DNA of 64,000 nt from Aurelia coerulea (GCA_039566865.1 CM076951.1:12533484-12597483), one strand, 5' to 3'. Numbered from the stretch's first letter, positions 34,169 through 45,977 are shown. A program made the numbers and translations. The notes: a model not told the origin generated them from the sequence alone.

Positions 34169-34732
34169 CCCTATCTGACCTGGGGGGGGGGGCGGATTCC
34201 GCCCCCCCTAGTACATTTTTGTTTACACCGTTTTCCACACATGCAGCAGGCCTCTGATACTTCGTAAGTTTAACTTTGTATCATAGGGCAATAAAATTGC
34301 AACAATTTGGACATTCTATTTTTAGCCTTGTTTCCATGGTAACCAATTTTTCATACTGCACTCTGTGAAAAACATACTTTGTATCTCTTTTAATCATGTT
34401 TAATTGGTCCAATTAAGTCTAAATTAAGAATTTATATATATTTTGATCTATATCTTTCGTTTCTTTATGAAAAATAAAGTTTCATGACCTTTTAGCAACC
34501 TTTCATTTATATGACGTCATATGACATCATAATGATCATCATGCTCTAGCAACAACAACAACATCGCTAATTGGATTATGATTTCAAATTCTCATTGTTT
34601 ACATAATGAACTACCTTTGTGCCAAGTTTGGCTGCCATATCTCTTATGACAACAGAGATAAACAGGGGGGGCGGAATCCGCCCCCCCCCCCCCCAGGCAT
34701 TGAGTGTTTCAAATCACCCAGGTCAGATAGGG
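34169..34732. mobile_element. piggyBac-like MITE with TTAA duplication and G-run hairpins
   Basis: CCCTATCTGACCTGG and its complement CCAGGTCAGATAGGG form the ends, flanked by TTAA at 34165-34168 and 34733-34736. Just inside each end lies a G-run/C-run hairpin (GGGGGGCGGATTCCGCCCCCC and its like). TTAA followed by CCCT is the typical piggyBac terminus. It sits ~190 bp upstream of the start at 33977, so it may alter that gene's promoter. Confidence 0.88.
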
Positions 34733-34739
34733 TTAAATC

Positions 34740-35144
34740 TTTATCCTTTCCACACAAAATTCGTCACTGAAATCTTCAACTCGAGCTTTCGCACACTTCT
34801 CCTTGGCCGATCGCCGAAAAGGACCCACCAACGTGAAGCCCAGAGCCTCTTCTTCAAGAATATGCTAAGAATACCCCTATTCGAAGTGAGGCCCCTATGG
34901 AATTTTTGTCTGGCTGTCTAATGTAGCTAAGATGTTGAAAAACTAGTTAAGTCACCTTATACGAGTCTCAAGGGTTTTGTCATGTTAATATTTTCTTTGA
35001 CAATGATCTAATTCAACAATTGATTTTTCAACTGTTTCCACAAAGCTTCCACAGTTCGAAAACCCGACACGCTTGTGTTTTTTGTACTTTTAAGGTCTCT
35101 AGAGGCCATCGTATTATGCTCTATATTTACTTACTATTGTGTTG
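34740..35144. other. Spacer, possibly displaced 5' end of the downstream LINE
   Basis: No gene seen. The last ~35 bases read in frame into the LINE ORF if the 35147-38988 element is removed (hydrophobic ALYLLTIVL then YPVEINQ), so this may be LINE 5' sequence. Confidence 0.35.
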
Positions 35145-35146
35145 TA

Positions 35147-38100
35147 GTAAGGGAAAATTAATAAGAATCCGTGACCAAATCGCCGGGACTTTGGTTTGAC
35201 ACTTGTTTTGACATCAGAACACAGAGAAGATTAAAATAAAATTGGGGGTCCCTCTTGAAAATGCCAGGAACACCTCCACAGCGGCCCAAATAGCTAGGCT
35301 GCGGCTCATGTAACGCCAAATGCTCAATTTGAAGCCATTATAACAAAAAGGTGAGTAAATCATTGCATTAAGTATGTAGTAAATGAAAATAAATCAATTT
35401 TGAACACCAGAGAGGGGATAAAACCGGTCTTAATGGCATTTAACAGAGCAAAAAAGCATATGCTCCTCCGTAGAGGCGCAAAAATTGAATGTTCTGCTTT
35501 TCTTGCCGCTAAAATGTTTCCAGTGCAATCAGGGGGTCCAAGACAAGAGATTTTCTAAGCATTAAGATTGGTTCATGATGATGATTAATTGTTGGCGTTG
35601 CATTATTGGCTATTGGTAGGAAATTGGCCTGATTTTCCTTGCCTCCATCGTTGATTAATCATTCAATAATCATCAACTTCCTCATCTTTACCTTCATTAA
35701 TATTTGCGCGTTCTTTTTCAATCTTATTATTGTAATTTCTCCTTCATCATCAATGGCATCATCAACAACCAACTCATTATTTTCTGGAGCCTAAATCTTA
35801 GCGATGTTGATAGAGCCAAGTGCATCAGGCAGCATTTTTACCTAAAGTACTAGATCTTTGAATCGAAAATGTAAGCTGAGACTGTTAGAAATCTGTAGTT
35901 AGCTAATCTTCCCATAGCCTTCTAGTTTGATGAATTCGTTCATTTGTATAGATACGAAGAATTCAGCTTCTTAGGTTAACTAACCCTTTAGATCTTCGGG
36001 AAACGCCTTTTTTAATATAGAAATATGCCCTTTCTAGATAGAAAACGACGAATAAAATCATTGTATATACATGTGAGAAACTTCAATGCAAGGCCTTTCA
36101 ATTGCATTACAACTAGTATTACAAATAGTAAAACTTAAAATGAGTTATATGAGAATCTATTTGAAATATACATTTGATCTTGAACTTGAACTTGCCAAAG
36201 TATGTAGTCTAAAGAAGTCAGCCTGCAACGTTGAGAATGTTCAACGGGGGAGTTTTCTTCATTACAGCCCTGAAGAAGTCCTGCATGGCAGGACAAAATA
36301 TTTATTCAACCATTTGCTGTTGTTTTTGTTGTATTGCAGTGTTTCTGCCTTTGAACTTATTAATTTATTCGTCACCGCAAGCATCTTCGGATCCGACAAT
36401 CGACGCTGGTATCGTGGCCTTTCCTTTTTCAAATTAAGTTTTCTTGGCATGATGGCAAACATTTCATGCAGTGACGATAGCTCTATTGAACTGGAAATAT
36501 CCCGCTTACTACTAATGAGCACCAACTGCTCTAGTCGTTCTTCTCCCATTTTTGGACGCAAGTATGTGTTAATCAATTTCACTTTGCTATACGATCACAA
36601 ACGGCACAAAAAGATCTCAGAATGACGAGATCATTTTTAGCATTAGATGACCAAGAAAGCGAGACCGAACACAGACGTACCCCTACCTTAAAATGTGTAT
36701 GACATTTTTGGACGAATCTAAATTACTGCATTTCCAAAACGGTGGTGGGGTGGGTATTTACCCCCCTCCCCATACCCTCCTGTTGCTCCGTCATTGGAAA
36801 ATTTCACCCAGTGGAAATCAGGCTTCAAACTATTTTTGAAAGTTTGCCAATGCAGCTTTAGAGTAATTATTTCTCTCGTTTAGAACCACTGAGTCAGGCA
36901 ATGAATTCCAGTCGCTTATGTTTCTTGGTACAAATCAGTTCTTATAAATTTCTATATTGCAGCGCGTTGTTTTGACACATTTCGAGTTAGAAGAGCATTG
37001 TTTTCTGCTAGTTGAATTGGAATCTGGAGTCCCTTGGTACAGCAACCAAGTTGTATACTACCTCATGAAATACTATCTAGATGAGACAAACCAGATCAGG
37101 AAAAAACTTAGCTGATTGCAATGATGAAAGAAGGATGGACCAGTGGGTGCGGAATGGACCCAATACTTTGTTCAATTGAAGATATGAGCCAACCATAGGT
37201 TTTCACCTGCTAACTTCATTATTAAGATTATCCTTCTCCATGAAAATGACAATCAGATGCAGCAAGACCTCATGAGCTACAGATTTAGGAGATGGCTTAG
37301 ACAGCACCAGGAACTAGTACTCCTAACTTCTTATAACTGATTTCTTAAGTATCAATTGGAATTCATCAAATCATCCAGGCGTTTGGAGAACATTTGGTCG
37401 GATTTGCAGTAATACCTCAAGGGACCTCAAGACATAGGTCAAGGGTCTCTAGGTACACATGATCATGCACAAAGGCCATAACATAAGGACGTATCAGATC
37501 GCCATGCATGTGGTGCGCAGTCATGTATTTGTAGGGAATAGATTGTTTCTCAAACTCAGTTGCAGCAGCGAGCAATTCTACATTCTAGGAGAAGGTATTA
37601 TGTAGAAGTTGCTATTTGCCTCAGGCTCCAGGGGGGGGGGGGGCAGAGATTAAATCGTATCATATCGGATTTTCACCGTAGTTGGTAGAAACATGGGCCT
37701 ATGTGAATAATGTTCCAAATGTTAATAAAGATAAATGCATAGTCTGTTTCTCTGATTGCAGAAATCCTCGAGATCAAGGTGAGAGAAACTTCCCAACACT
37801 GTTCAACAACATCAATTCTATTGAAATTACAATCAGTTCTTGCAAAAAGATGTACTATTTCTTCTTTGCAGATGGAAATTGTTGTTGACGGTGAAATATC
37901 AAACTCTTTTCGAATTCATGAAACGCCTTTTAGAAGGTCCTGATTTGCTCAGGTCATCGACCAAAATTATCAGGTCATCGTGCTATGTTCCCATCGTAAG
38001 TCTGTTTGTATGACACGGACGGTGTGTGCAGCTTTTGCGCTGCCCAAACATGATGTTAGTGCGATCTCAAATGTCAGCCCCAATTAATATGTTGTCTTTG

Positions 38101-38988
38101 AAATTTTTATTGTCCATTGCTGCAAAATGTCAGGATGGAGGGCTACAAGAACTATAACCTAAGAAGCTGAATTCTTCGTATCTATACAAATGAACGAATT
38201 CATCAAACTAGAAGGCTATGGGAAGATTTGCTAACTACAGATTTCTAACAGTCTCAGCTTACATTTTCGATTCAAAGATCTAGTACTTTAGGTAAAAATG
38301 CTGCCTGATGCACTTGGCTCTATCAACATCGCTAAGATTTAGGCTCCAGAAAATAATGAGTTGGTTGTTGATGATGCCATTAATGATGAAGGAGAAATTA
38401 CAATAATAAGATTGAAAAAGAACGCGCAAATATTAATGAAGGTAAAGATGAGGAAGTTGATGATTATTGAATGATTAATCAACGATGGAGGCAAGGAAAA
38501 TCAGGCCAATTTCCTACCAATAGCCAATAATGCAACGCCAACAATTAATCATCATCATGAACCAATCTTAATGCTTAGAAAATCTCTTGTCTTGGACTCC
38601 CTGATTGCACTGGAACCATTTTAGCGGCAAGAAAAGCAGAAAATTCAATTTTTGCGCCTCTGCGGAGGAGCATATGCTTTTTTTCTCTCTGTTAAATGCC
38701 ATTAAGACCGGTTTTATCCCCTCTCTGGTGTTCAAAATGGATTTATTTTCATTTACTACATACTTAATGCAATGATTTACTCACCTTTTTGTTATAATGG
38801 CTTCAAATTGAGCATTTGGCGTTACATGAGCCGCAGCCTAGCTATTTGGGCCGCTGTGGAGGTGTTCCTGGAATTTTCAAGAGGGACCCCCAATTTTATT
38901 TTAATCTTCTATGTGTTCTGATGTCAAAACAAGTGTCAAACCAAAGTCCCGGCGATTTGGTCACGGATTCTTATTAATTTTCCCTTAC
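35147..38988. mobile_element. Large foldback element with ~834-bp inverted arms
   Basis: Bases 35145-35978 are the near-perfect reverse complement of 38157-38990; both intervals are 834 bp, with only scattered mismatches noticed. The outermost bases are TAGTAAGGG and CCCTTACTA, consistent with a TA target duplication (35145-35146, 38989-38990) and GTAAGGG termini. The ~2.2-kb centre holds a hAT C-terminal relic and no intact gene. The arms are so similar that they either formed recently or are kept alike by gene conversion. In single strand the element would fold into a very long hairpin. Confidence 0.93.
36432..36600 (-). pseudogene. hAT transposase C-terminal (dimerisation) fragment
   Basis: The minus strand reads NTYLRPKMGEERLEQLVLIS, then KRDISSSIELSSLHEMFA. 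The 'LR..MG.ERL..L.L(I/L)S' pattern is the end of the hAT dimerisation domain. It lies inside the foldback element and is only a relic; whether it is the remains of that element's own transposase is unknown. Confidence 0.55.
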
Positions 38989-41900
38989 TATCCGGTTGAA
39001 ATCAATCAATGGAGAGCAACAATAGGGTGTTTCCGTGCGTCTTTGCAAAACAAATCCCAACTGAGCAGAAATTTTAGGCCATTCTCAAGTTTCTCTCAAA
39101 TTGTTAAATTATTTTGGTTTTGTTATTGGTTCATCGCAGTCTCAATACTCGTTCTGCCATTCACGCTGACAATATTGTTTCTTGCAGTTCACTCCGTTGC
39201 ACCAGAGTTATGTTTTTTGCCTTTGTTCGCCCGCATGCATCGGTCTGCGAAGATAGTACTTTACATTACATTAGAGCTCGTCAAACGATTCCCGTTAGGT
39301 GTCATTGTTATTGTTCGATATAGGTATTTTCAGTCTCATTATGTCTACTTTTACACCGCGTGCGTAGCATGTTCAGCATTACATCTTCAATGGTTGTTGT
39401 TTAGGACCATTCTGCTGAGTGGTGATATAGAAATAAATCCGGGCCCTGAAACACTTGATTTTTGTACGTGGAACCTAAATAGCATTACTGCACATGATTT
39501 TTTACGCGTGTCTCTTATAGAGGCTTACAATGCGGTGTACAACTATGACATCATTGGAATTGTTGAAACCCACCTTGACAGCACCATTGATAAAGATAGA
39601 CTGGCACTTGATGGATATACGTTTATTAATGATAACCATCCTCAAAATGTGAAAAGGGGTGGTGTTGGGCTATACATCAAAGATTCCCTTCCTTCAAAAA
39701 ATCGTTCTGACCTGGTAACTCTCCCTGAATGTATTGTGTATGAAATTCAATTAAACAGGAAAAAGTACTTCTTTGCCGTAATCTATAGGAGTCCAAGTCA
39801 GGGTCCGGAGGAGTTTGATAACTTTACCATAAGCTTTGAGCTGATGTTATCCAAAATGCATGCTGAAAATCCATTCTGCGTTATTATTACTGGTGATTTC
39901 AACTGCAGATCAACTCAGTGGTGGGAAAGTGATATCGAAAATAACGAGGGAAAAATATTTGAGCCACTAGCGTCTGACAATGGTCTTCATCAATTAATCT
40001 CAGAACCAACTCATTTAATGGGTGAATCTAAATCCTGCATTGACTTGATATTTACTGATCAGCCTAACCTCATTATCGATTCTGGTGTCCATCCGTCACT
40101 ACATGAGCAGTGCCACCATCAAATTGTTTACGGTAAATTATCTGTTTCAAACATAGCACAACCTCCATATACCCGCAAGATTTGGTATTACGATAAGGCA
40201 GATTTTGCAGCAATCAGGAAAAGCATTGAAACGTTTGCTTGGCACGAACATCTTGACAACATGACTTGCCCTAATGAACAGGTAAAACTACTCAATTAAG
40301 TCCTTCTCAACATCTATTCAAATTTCATCCCCAACAAAGTTAAAACGATTAGGCCTCGTCAAGCTCCCTGGATAACGCAAGCCATCAAAAACTTTCTAAG
40401 GAAAAAAAATCGTGCATATAAAACTTTTGTGAGGAGTGGTCAGCCAGACGACAAGCTTGAAGGTGTGCAAAAAATGATATCAGAAGGAGCGAGACTGATT
40501 GAGGACGCTAAGCGGAATTACTTCCTTAAGGCAGGAAAAACCCTGGCTAATCATGGGACCAGCAGCAAAACCTATTGGACCTTAATAAACACTGTTTTAA
40601 ACAAAGTTAAGATTCCGATGATACCACCTCTTCTAGAGTGCGGGCTGTTTGTAACGGATTTTACCGAAAAGGCACAGATATTTAATGACTATTTCATTCT
40701 TCAATGCACAACCATTGACACAGGTAGCGAAATTCCCCAAGATACCCCGGTAACTACGACTCTGATAAGTGATTTCGTCATCTCTGAGGAAAAGATTCTT
40801 AGTATCATTAGATCACTTAATCCCAATAAAGCACATGGCTGGGACGAAATATCTGTAAGGATGATAAAGTTGAGCGATGTTGCATTGGTTCTGCCACTCA
40901 AGATAATTTTCACAAATTGTTTGAGGCGTGGTTTATTTCCCGAAATTTGGAAACATGCAAATGTAGTGCCGGTTCATAAGAAAAATGAGAAAAATTTGAA
41001 GGGGAATTACCGTCCTATTTCTCTTTTACCAATTTTTGGGAAAATACTTGAAAAACTCATATATGATTCTCTTTACTCGCATCTTGTATCACACGAACTT
41101 CTTAACCCAAATCAATCAGGTTTTCGCCCAGGAGACTCAACCATCAACCAGTTACTCTCAATAACACACACAATATTTAAAGCTTTTGACTGTAACCCTC
41201 CCCTTGATGTTCGTTCTGTGTATCTTGACATTTCTAAGGCATTTGATAGGGTATGGCACGATGGTCTAATTTATAAATTAAAGCGATGTGGTGTCTCGGG
41301 ACAACTTCTTTTTTTAATCCAAAGCTTTCTCAAGGATCGAAAGCAGAGGACAGTACTGAATGGACAGAGTTCAAATTGGGGAGATATTTCTGCAGGGGTG
41401 CCCCAGGGCTCTATTCTTGGACCCTTGTTTTTCCTTGTGTATATAAATGATCTAGCTGTAGGCTTGAAGTGCAATGTTAAGTTATTTGCTGATGATACAT
41501 CGTTGTTCACTGTGGTAGAAGATTCAAATACAGCTGCCAATGACATGAACCATGACATGGACTTGATAAGTCGGTGGGCTGAAGCTTGGAGAATGTCCTT
41601 TAATCCAGATCCGCAGAAACAAGCTGTTGAATTAACATTTTCAAGGAAAAAAATCGAAATTGATCATCCAGTGATTCTCTTTAACAACATACCAGTCAAG
41701 AAAGTGAATGAACATAAACATTTAGGAATTATCCTGGACTCAAAGCTATCTTTCTCAGCTCATATCAAATCAGCGATCTCTAAAACAAGGAAAGGCATTG
41801 GTTTGCTGAAATATCTCTCCAAATACCTGCCAAGGCATACCCTAAACGAATTATATAAGCTCTATGTTCGACCCCATCTAGACTATGGTGATGGTATTTA

Positions 41901-42720
41901 CCATATTCCTGCCAAAGTATGCCAATTCAGTCAAAATATCCTTTTACCAAATTTAATGGAAAAACTAGAGTCCGTACAGTATTCTGCTGCCTTAGCTGTG
42001 TCGGGTGCATGGAGGGGAACATCTCGAGAGAAGCTGTACACAGAGCTTGGTTGGGAGTCACTGAGTTCCCGAAGATGGAGTAGACGCCTTACCTTGTTCT
42101 ACAAGTTTGTAAATAATCTTAGTCCCGAGTATACAGTTGAACCAATTCCCCCTCTTCATCATTCGCAGTACCGTCTTCGCGACCAGGATGTCATCGGGCA
42201 ATTAAAGGCAAGAACAGAAAAATTCAAGTCTAGCTTCTATCCAAACTGTTTATCCGAATGGAATAAGCTTGAGCCTGAATTGAGACTTGCGCCTTCTATT
42301 GCTGTTTTTAAGAAAAAGCTGTTATCAAAAATCCGCCCCCCTGCCAAATCTGTTTTTGGAATTCACGATCCAATAGGATTATCCTACCTTACACAACTTA
42401 GGGTTGGTCTCAGCAAGTTAAATTTCCATAAATTCAAGCATAATTTTAGGGATACAATAAACCCGATGTGCCCAACAAACGATGGCATTGAGGACACTGA
42501 GCACTTTTTGTTGCTCTGCCCTTCTTTTGGTGTTCAACGACAAAATCTTCTCGCTGGAATTGTTGAATTATTACGACCATTTACACAAATCACCAATCTT
42601 TCAAACGATTCTTTGACACATCTTTTATTGTATGGTGATCAAGACCTTTCTGATGAGTTGAACAGAAATATACTCGAATTAACTTTACGTTTCATCCACG
42701 AAACTGGTCGCTTTGATTAA
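38911..42720 (+). pseudogene. Non-LTR retrotransposon polyprotein: hydrophobic leader, 2A-like motif, endonuclease, reverse transcriptase; one nonsense codon
   Basis: The reading frame is continuous from 38911 to 42720 except for a single TAA at 40297-40299; the two open blocks (38911-40299 and 40429-42720) are in the same frame. Residues 1-27 come from the arm of the adjacent foldback element, not the LINE. There follow hydrophobic segments (IVKLFWFCYWFIAVSILVLP; GVIVIVRY), then GDIEINPGP at residues 171-179, a canonical 2A ribosome-skipping motif. The endonuclease has TWNLNSITAHD, VETHLDS, GDFNCRSTQWW and SLHEQCHHQIV. The reverse transcriptase has NYRPISLLPIFGK, DISKAFDRVWHDG, GVPQGSILGP and FADDTS (41485-41502). 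A C-terminal CPTNDGIEDTEHFLLLCP motif resembles a CCHC-like knuckle. The clade is CR1/jockey-like. Confidence 0.92.
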
Positions 42721-43134
42721 TCTTTTGAGATTACAGCTATGTACTAAGCAACCACCAAGTCCTTTATCGTAAATAGCTCTTTCCTTTGTAAATTCTGTTT
42801 CACATCAGATGTCGGCCATTTTACCTTCCTAAATCAACATTTAAACGATTTGCACTCGTGACATCTTTCAAATCCATTTAAACCCTGACCTGTCATCTGA
42901 TATGAGACAGAATCTAGTATAGTATCCATTAATCTTTAATTGTTTCGTCGTTTCGTAATGTGTCTGTATACAGTTTAATGTTTCATGTTTTTATATATTG
43001 GCCATGAGGTAGTCATTGTATTTCGCTCCCCATGGTATCGTACCTGTAGTGTTGTATAGTAATTTAGATAGGTATAGTAGAATGTAAGATTATTGTAAAA
43101 TTTTATATTTGAATAAAAAAAAAAAAAAAAAAAA
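38991..43134 (+). mobile_element. Poly(A)-tailed LINE carrying the 2A-like motif
   Basis: It extends from the foldback boundary through the polyprotein and a ~400-bp 3' UTR to an A20 run at 43115-43134. The true 5' end may lie left of 35145, with the foldback inserted in its leader. No clear target duplication was found. Confidence 0.8.
42793..42912. repeat. Small inverted-repeat element in LINE 3' UTR
   Basis: TTCTGTTTCACATCAGATG at the left pairs with CATCTGATATGAGACAGAA at the right. It resembles the ~110-bp inverted repeats at 44154-44262 and 58245-58354, all sharing a (C)TGTCTCAAATTAGATG-like end. Confidence 0.55.
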
Positions 43135-43136
43135 TT

Positions 43137-43454
43137 GACGAGATCAAACGAATTGCAACCTTAAATCAACTGAAAGACCTTGTTGGTGATTCTTGCCGTG
43201 AAACCAACTGCTCAACCTCTATTGCAAAAATAGACCATCATGTTCTCCAATACTGTCTCAAACTTGAATGGTATTGTAGCCAAAACCACAGAGGTATCTG
43301 GTATTCCAGCCCTTTTTATGGTTGTGGGCTTGCTGTCAATTATATCGTTGATTCATCAATATTGCTGTGCGGAGGTCAAATCTCCCAGTTTAAACATTTC
43401 TGTAGCTTCAACAATATTGGTCAATGTTCAACACATATAGAAAGTTACCTCTAG
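43137..43454 (+). pseudogene. Coding fragment of a transposon-type Cys-rich protein
   Basis: Directly after the LINE poly(A) an open frame reads DSCRETNCSTSIAK, LEWYCSQNHRGIWYSSPF, LAVNYIVDSSILLCGGQISQ and FKHFCSFNNIGQ, to a TAG at 43452-43454. The spacing C-x4-C, then 'L.W.C...H.G.W.SSP...G....NY', matches an N-terminal pattern I recall from repeated, unnamed cnidarian and fish proteins with transposase-like C-termini. It has no start codon and was probably truncated by the LINE insertion. Confidence 0.5.
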
Positions 43455-44153
43455 AAACTTTTCATTCCATCATTAAAAATATGGTTCAATTTTACATGAA
43501 AAATAAAAACTAATTATGCATATTCTGCTTTAGGGCTATGCAGTACAGGCCTTGTGCACATTTACAAAAAAAAAATTATTGAGAATTTTTAAATGTGGAC
43601 AAAGACACCTGTCATATTTCATTTTGTTCATAGGGCTTTTTCATTTTGTGGCACAATATTGCACATCAAATAACTGGAAGTATAATACCCTAGAAGGACC
43701 TTGATAATCTTTTAATCTCCTCATAATCTCCTTTTCTTTGCCAACATCCCATGGCCCCCTTCTATGGGTTTTTTTCAAAAAGGCAGAATCCTCATTAGTC
43801 ACTGCCTAATCTACTATCTTGGAAGTGCTTTACAGTTTACTGCCCTAAACATGCAGCCTCGGTCAAGTGCTTTGTACTAAACAAAAGAGACAATTGTATT
43901 ACATTAGCCAATCAGGTTCACGATACATGCCCTTTAGGCTGATCATACAAGAGTGATGTTCAATATTGATCACAGTGACCACATGATAGGTTAAAAAGCA
44001 GGTCTACCTCTCAGTGACTTTAACATCTCTCATTTTTTGTATTTAATATAAACTGATACAAAACCTACCTTTCAATTCTAATTTGTGTCTTAACTTCCAA
44101 ACGACGTATGTGCTTTACAATTCCTGATGAAATCACATGTTTACTACTAAAAC
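43455..44153. other. AT-rich spacer
   Basis: Nothing recognised. Confidence 0.4.
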
Positions 44154-44262
44154 CTGTCTCAAATTAGATGTTATGCAATATTGTCAATAACGCAAAATTA
44201 CTCAATGCAAAATACTTCAGTTCATTTTTGCACATTTTCACATAACCTCTAATTTGACACAG
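44154..44262. repeat. ~109-bp inverted-repeat MITE
   Basis: It begins CTGTCTCAAATTAGATGTTATG and ends with the near-complement CATAACCTCTAATTTGACACAG. A relative is at 58245-58354, and a single end (acatctaatttgagacaga) occurs near 29865-29884. Confidence 0.72.
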
Positions 44263-44443
44263 ACTATAACTTGCAAAACCAAACCAAGTATGATAGATCC
44301 TAGTGACTGTTTTCTCTGTCATATGAACTTATAAAACACAAGATATTCCCATCTTTTCAAACTCATGACCAGGAAATAGAATATAGACACCTCCCAGTAG
44401 CGAACTTTGCCTGTGCGGCATTGGTTCATTTGTGCTTTTGTGA

Positions 44444-44982
44444 GTGAGATTTGTTCAATTATTTTAAGCTTACATCACTGATAATGCATGCTGTGCAAAA
44501 TTGTTCCGTTAGTGAGTTTTGTTCATTTATTTTGAAATTACATCGCCGTTAATCCATGCTGTGCAAATCGTTCTGTTAGTGAGTTGTGTTCAATTATTTT
44601 AAGCTTACATCACTGATAATGCATGCTGCGCAAATCGTTCTGTTAGTGAGATTTGTTCAATTATTTTAAGCTTACATCACTAATAATGCATGCTGTGCAA
44701 AATCGTTCTGTTAGTGAGTTTTGTTCATTTATTTTAAAATTACATCGCTGTTAATGCATGCTGTGCAAATCGTTCTGTTAGTGAGATTTGTTCAATTATT
44801 TTAAGCTTACATCACTAATAATGCATGCTGTGCAAATCGTTCTGTTAGTGAGTTTTGTTCAATTATTTTAAGCTTACATGGCTGATAATGCATGCTGTAT
44901 AGATCGTTCTGTTAGTGAGTTTTGTTCAATTATTTTAAAATTATATCGCTGATATTGCATGCTGTGCAAATCGTTCTGTTTC
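44444..44982. repeat. 67-bp minisatellite, about 8 copies
   Basis: GTGAG-starting units at 44444, 44512, 44579, 44646, 44714, 44781, 44848 and 44915 (spacing 67-68 bp). Each contains tgttca-attattttaagcttacatc, then aatgcatgctgtgcaaatcgttctgttag. Two alternating variants (ttcaattattttaagctt and ttcatttattttaaaatt) are present. Confidence 0.95.
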
Positions 44983-45362
44983 AGTTTCAGAAAATATTTT
45001 TGCAGATGTTGTCCTCTCTATTCTTTGTAGTCTTCCGCCTCCTATTTTTTGCAAACATCTCTTCTTTAACTACAATGCAACAGAATGAAAACTAAATGCA
45101 CTATATTGGAACCATTGAAATCAACACTTTTTATTTCGCGTTTTCACGTTCCAACTCAAAATGCAACTTTTCTGTCCTAACATTTGTCGACATTTGTGTT
45201 CCAGTTTTTATCTCACAACACATCAAAATTCGTCAAAATTAACATGCAAACCTATTTAACTCAATAAATGAAGAATCTTTGGTACCCTCTGGAATTTGAT
45301 ATAAGTGGCGGGGGCTTAAACTTATTTTGGTTGGGGGGCAACCACCCCTACTAAATGTTTTG

Positions 45363-45977
45363 TTATAACTCTGCCAGGAGAACAATTACGGCCCTGAAAC
45401 TTTCCGAATTTTTGTTGCTACGTATTATCGTATTATAAGGCCAAGCAACCTCAACAGAAACTTTTGTCTCTGAACTTGAAGGTTTGCACCGTTCGTCGAC
45501 ACTTAAACGCTCAGCACTCGTTGTTGCCTCTTCTTCTCCGCTTCGCATTTGCTGGAAAGTCGATCCATCGCCATCGGCATCGCCGCCATTGGGGAAGGTC
45601 ACCAGCCGAATTTTCAAAGGTGGTGCTGACGACGTAATTTCAAAGTTTGAAGGTCTTCGCCTGCTCTCTGTCACAAATAAATACTGCTTTTCTAGGTCAC
45701 TGTCTAGCTCTCTCAATTTTGAACGCAGCGCGTTTCGCTTCTTCAATAAGTTGAGGCAGTGCTTGCAGATGTAGGGTGACGATGACAGAACAATGACGAA
45801 AGGCAAATAATTTATCTCGGTTAAAGCCTTAACGATGCCTTTACCTTCAACCTGATTCCTGTCGTTTGGCTTTTCCAATGATTGGTAATAGAAGATACAG
45901 ATAAAGGAAATAAAAGCAGCGGCAGTAGTCACTTCATCGCAAAAGTCAAGCCAGTAATCACGTTCATTGCAGCTCAC
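45363..45977 (-). CDS. Cysteine-containing protein exon, cnidarian-type family of unknown function
   Basis: An open frame of 204 codons on the minus strand. SSSPYICKHCLNLLKKRNAL (C-x2-C followed by a basic helix) is followed by RSKLRELDSDLEKQY, an acidic/Ser-rich linker, and VSVEVAWPY. I recall a repeated layout in cnidarian proteins: a Cys module, then 'L.KR...L...+..L', then a '(V/I).WPS+' motif. The true coding part probably ends near the AWP motif, with a splice junction before the stop. The start at 45977 is plausible but unproven. It could be the first exon of a host or domesticated-transposon gene. The codons are clean, with no internal stops. Confidence 0.5.
   Translation of the reverse strand: MSCNERDYWLDFCDEVTTAAAFISFICIFYYQSLEKPNDRNQVEGKGIVKALTEINYLPFVIVLSSSPYICKHCLNLLKKRNALRSKLRELDSDLEKQYLFVTESRRRPSNFEITSSAPPLKIRLVTFPNGGDADGDGSTFQQMRSGEEEATTSAERLSVDERCKPSSSETKVSVEVAWPYNTIIRSNKNSESFRAVIVLLAEL

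Noticed and set aside
33978..34238. 87-residue N-terminal extension of the large minus-strand ORF
   Set aside because: It includes the MITE end (GGAESAPPP comes from the G-run hairpin) and non-conserved sequence; MADSKMADC at 33977 is a better start.
36086..36625. 179-codon plus-strand ORF in the foldback centre
   Set aside because: It lies antisense to the hAT C-terminal relic, which explains its openness; no similarity of its own.
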